Under the pieces are notes generated by a model that did not search any database, was not told where the DNA came from, and saw only the letters and a list, made by a program, of their open reading frames with translations. From NCBI GenBank assembly GCA_964463485.1, contig CAYXDO010000119.1:1-34341 (forward strand): 34,341 nt of DNA. The letters run 5' to 3'. Positions 31,726 to 34,341 of the stretch are shown in pieces; the first letter of the stretch is position 1, and each line of letters begins with the position of its first letter. A program made the translations under genes and the position numbers. Source of the DNA: CAYXDO01 sp964463485 (GTDB lineage Bacteria; Myxococcota; Kuafuiibacteriia; Kuafuiibacteriales; Kuafuiibacteriaceae).

Positions 31726-31899
31726 GGCTGGCGACAGTGGACCAGGAACGACACGTGGAGCAAGGGAGAAGATGACTCGAAGGCCAGCGCAGAGTTGCTC
31801 GTGCGCAAACGTGTTTTCGGACACGGTCGAAGATCCTCGCCTCTCCTGCCTGATGGACGTAGCATCCCGGCGCTCGAAATCGAGCATGGAGGACATGAA

Positions 31900-34239
31900 A
31901 TGTTTCGAACTCAAACGCGAGGCGCGGGCCTGAGAGGTCCGTGGCTCAGCCATCTCGGAGCTCCGCTGGCGATCGCGTGCCTCGGACTGGGCTGTGACGA
32001 GCTGGTGAACAACGTGCCGGTCGGCGGTTGCACACTCGAGGACGGCGAGATCAAGACCGACACGATCCTGACGAAGGTCTGCAGTCCGTACGCGATCGAG
32101 CAGTCGATCTCCGTCTCGGAGGGAGCGACTTTGACGATCGAGCCTGGGGTGGAGCTTCGATTTGCGTCGGGCCATTGGCTCGAGGTCGGCGCGAATTCGG
32201 ACGGCAAACTCATCGCGGTAGGAACGCCCGCCGATCCGATCATCTTCACGAGCGCGACGCCGGCGACGGCGGCCAAGGGAGCTTGGTATGGACTCTACTT
32301 GAAGTCCCACACGGCGCCGGGGACGACGATCACGAACGCCAAAGTTCGGTTTGCGGGCCAGGAAGGGCTTGGAATCAAGGGATGTGTGACGGTGACCGAT
32401 GCTGTCGACGGGGCGGTGACGATCGCCTCGACGAGCTTCGAGAATTGTGAGCAGGCTGGGCTCTTCGTCGAAGGGGGCCACATCAACCTGCTCGGGCTCC
32501 GATTCGCGAGCTCCGACGCGGGCCTGCGGCTCCACGCCAACAACGTGGTTTCGGTGGTGGAAGGGTATCAGTACGAGGGCGTCACCAAGAACATCTTGGA
32601 AGGGGGCGACATCACCGAGTCAGGCGTATGGGTCGCGCAAGCCATTCCGTACCACGTCGACGGGAGCCTCGGAGTCACCGAGGACGCCGACCTTACGCTC
32701 GGCAGCGGCCTGGAGCTTCGCTTCGACTCGGGACATTGGCTGGAGGTGGGTTCAGGGGGCGCCCCGGGCGGTTTGCAGACTCAGGGTGGGGCGCCTGTGA
32801 TTTTGCAGGGAACGTCACCCGACACCGCGCAGCCTGGAGGTTGGTACGGCATCTTTTTCAGGGACTCGACCAAGGCCGGCTCGCGGCTCGACAACGTCAC
32901 CATACGTCATGCTGGTCAGGAGGGCCTCGGCGTGGAGGGCTGCGTCACTGTCGACAGTCCGGCGACTCTCTCGATTTCGATCAGCAACTCACGCTTCGAG
33001 AAGTGCCTTCAGTCGGGCGTGTCGGCCACTCGGACCAACGCCTTTCGTTTCGAGACGATGGAAGGCAACACCTTCGTCGACTCGGACGCGGGCATGTGGC
33101 TCAACGCGGGCACGGTCGACGGAGTCATGACTCAGACGTACGAAGGGACGCCTCACAACATCATTCGCGGCGACGACGTGGAGCGAGACGCGACGTGGTC
33201 CGCGCAGAGTGTGCCCTACCGAGTGGACGACAGCATCTCCGTGCGAGGCGTCAACAGCCCCGAGCTCACGATTCTCCCGGGGCTGACTTTCCGATTTCAG
33301 TCCGGAAACTGGTTCGAGATCGGCTCGGGCGAACCGGGGCTGGTCTCTGCCGTAGGAACGGCGGCCGCCCCGATCGTGTTCGAGAGCGCCTCTTCGGCGG
33401 GCACGCCGGGGGGGTGGTACGGCTTCATGATTCGCGACGAAGTCACTGCGGGGACGCGGTTCGAGCACGTCCGAGTTCGTCACGCGGGCCAGGAGGGGCT
33501 CGGGGTCGAAGGGTGCATCACGATTCAGACCCCCGCCCCGGATCGAGTCTCGGTGGTCAACTCCACGTTCGAAGGCTGCTTGCAGTCGGGCGTAGCGGCC
33601 ACGGACGACGAGGCGTTCTCTTTCCTCGAGTTCACGTCGAACACGTTCGTGGATTCGGACGCCGGCGTCTGGTTGCACCCGAACGCGGTCGGAAGAGTGG
33701 CGGCTGGGCAGGTCTTCATGAATACGGCGCTGAATCGAATCTCCGACGGCACCGTGACCGAGTCGGCGCTCTGGGCGGCTCAGTCGGTGCCTTACGAGCT
33801 CGACGGGAGTATGAGAGTCACCGGGATCTCGAGCCCGACCTTGACCCTCGACGCGGGCGTAACTCTGCAGCTCCGTTCCGGAGAGTGGATCGAAGTGGGC
33901 GCGAGCGAAGCGGGAGCTCTCCATACTCAAGGCACCGTCGCGAATCCCGTCATTTTCGAGAGTCGAGGCACCAACTCACCCGGAGCCTGGTACGGGATCT
34001 TCTTCCGGAGCGAGACCGCGAGCTCGTCCCTCGAAAATTTCATTCTGCGCGGTGCGGGTCAGGAAGGCCTAGGCGTTCAGGGGGGCATCACTCTTCAGTC
34101 CACCGGGACCGACGTGAGCATCAGCGGCGGGACTTTCGACAACAACCTACAGGGCGACATTTACGTAGATTGTGATTCGACTCCGGCGCTCTCCGGCAAC
34201 ACCTACGATCTCGGGGTCGTTCGCGAGACGTGCGGGTGA
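31900..34239 (+). CDS. Lipoprotein with four beta-helix repeats
   Basis: This 779-aa protein has a lipobox at Cys32 (LGLGC) after a hydrophobic stretch. The rest is four copies of a ~190-residue unit. Each unit contains FxSGxWxEVG-like, GGWYGIFF(R/K)D-like and AGQEGLGVxGCVT-like blocks. The AGQEGLG codons begin at 32353, 32911, 33484 and 34054, so the spacing is 558, 573 and 570 bases. The sequence suggests a right-handed parallel beta-helix. The Cys pair in GC(V/I)T and xxC(L/E)QSG is kept in units one to three but lost in unit four. The function is unknown; surface-exposed adhesin-like, polysaccharide-binding or scaffolding roles are possible. ATG 31900 has GGAGG upstream. The longer frame from 30772 is antisense to bufB. 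Confidence 0.85.
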   Translation: MFRTQTRGAGLRGPWLSHLGAPLAIACLGLGCDELVNNVPVGGCTLEDGEIKTDTILTKVCSPYAIEQSISVSEGATLTIEPGVELRFASGHWLEVGANSDGKLIAVGTPADPIIFTSATPATAAKGAWYGLYLKSHTAPGTTITNAKVRFAGQEGLGIKGCVTVTDAVDGAVTIASTSFENCEQAGLFVEGGHINLLGLRFASSDAGLRLHANNVVSVVEGYQYEGVTKNILEGGDITESGVWVAQAIPYHVDGSLGVTEDADLTLGSGLELRFDSGHWLEVGSGGAPGGLQTQGGAPVILQGTSPDTAQPGGWYGIFFRDSTKAGSRLDNVTIRHAGQEGLGVEGCVTVDSPATLSISISNSRFEKCLQSGVSATRTNAFRFETMEGNTFVDSDAGMWLNAGTVDGVMTQTYEGTPHNIIRGDDVERDATWSAQSVPYRVDDSISVRGVNSPELTILPGLTFRFQSGNWFEIGSGEPGLVSAVGTAAAPIVFESASSAGTPGGWYGFMIRDEVTAGTRFEHVRVRHAGQEGLGVEGCITIQTPAPDRVSVVNSTFEGCLQSGVAATDDEAFSFLEFTSNTFVDSDAGVWLHPNAVGRVAAGQVFMNTALNRISDGTVTESALWAAQSVPYELDGSMRVTGISSPTLTLDAGVTLQLRSGEWIEVGASEAGALHTQGTVANPVIFESRGTNSPGAWYGIFFRSETASSSLENFILRGAGQEGLGVQGGITLQSTGTDVSISGGTFDNNLQGDIYVDCDSTPALSGNTYDLGVVRETCG

Positions 34240-34261
34240 GTCTAACTAAGGAGCAGTAGGG

Positions 34262-34341
34262 CCCGTTAATCCTGCCTAATATCCTGCCTCAGGATCGGGC
34301 ACGGGCACGGGCACGGGCACGGGCACGGACGGGCACGGGCA
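34262..34341 (+). repeat. Dispersed element with (CGGGCA)n tandem repeat, copy 2, cut by window end
   Basis: CCCGTTAATCCTGCCTAAT, ATCCTGCCTCAGGAT, five CGGGCA hexamers (34296-34325), CGGA (34326-34329) and at least two more hexamers. It matches copy 1 at 9044-9125 apart from a 4-nt deletion in the leader and one extra hexamer. It starts about 22 bases after the beta-helix gene stop. Confidence 0.85.

Noticed and set aside
30772..31899. Extension of the beta-helix frame upstream of ATG 31900
   Set aside because: It is antisense to bufB and bufC; ATG 31900 has a Shine-Dalgarno and begins a lipoprotein signal.
31726..32535. Upstream extension of the bufB frame
   Set aside because: Antisense to the beta-helix gene; DUF692 proteins start near the GHGIGLR stretch, so GTG 31725 (or 31824) is enough.

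Overview
The window is GC-rich DNA from a bacterium that looks like a member of the Myxococcota. The reasons are the many lipoproteins and secreted proteins, tandem matrixin proteases with C-terminal tails resembling MYXO-CTERM sorting signals, a Ser/Thr kinase with a cytoplasmic kinase domain and one C-terminal membrane helix, GTG/TTG starts and dispersed GGGCAC repeats. Placement below phylum is not possible from sequence alone. Nothing looks like a phage, plasmid or large genomic island, but several small features look mobile or degraded: a GGGCAC-repeat element present twice, a frameshifted nucleotidyltransferase and an archaeal-type AAA ATPase.

Layout. (1) 85-7832, minus strand: six tightly coupled genes, most joined by stop/start overlaps. 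They encode a 987-aa HzsA-like propeller/cytochrome lipoprotein, a 138-aa CX4CH lipoprotein, an 834-aa propeller plus MauG-like diheme lipoprotein, a DUF4266 mini-lipoprotein ending in GGGGGCGCD, a DUF3570 outer-membrane protein and a terminal lipoprotein. This looks like an envelope redox module of unknown substrate. (2) 8014-9955: an orphan protein without a normal start codon, the first GGGCAC repeat element and a DUF4234-like membrane protein. (3) 10245-14477: a 1410-aa membrane/TPR/DUF3857/transglutaminase-like protein. (4) 14651-16750: an AAA ATPase with a DUF234-like nuclease domain and a nucleotidyltransferase broken by one frameshift. (5) 16935-20855: a Memo-family protein, an in-frame double matrixin, a companion secreted protein and a small secreted protein. 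(6) 20904-21089: tRNA-Gln(CUG), tRNA-Glu(CUC) and a strong hairpin. (7) 21158-24109: a small barrel-like protein and the kinase. (8) 24114-27148: an HExxH metallopeptidase divergent from a two-gene cytochrome bc complex (Rieske, then cytochrome b fused to two c-type heme domains). (9) 27150-29506: trpS and a long tryptophan 2,3-dioxygenase in one operon. (10) 29657-31725: a bufferin-type RiPP operon (MNIO/DUF692 enzyme, DUF2063 partner, Cys-rich precursor), divergent from a lipoprotein with four ~190-residue beta-helix repeats (31900-34239). The window ends inside the second GGGCAC repeat.

How the genes work together. The bc complex would pass electrons from quinol to its own fused heme c domains. 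The cytochrome operon may be a separate envelope electron-transfer or redox-enzyme module. In the bufferin operon, the MNIO enzyme with its DUF2063 partner would modify cysteines of the small precursor, which is then exported, probably to bind copper. Here the precursor gene comes last and the precursor carries a lipobox-like Cys, which differs from the described operons as I recall them. I regard this operon and the HzsA-like/DUF4266/DUF3570 operon as the best candidates for under-described systems.
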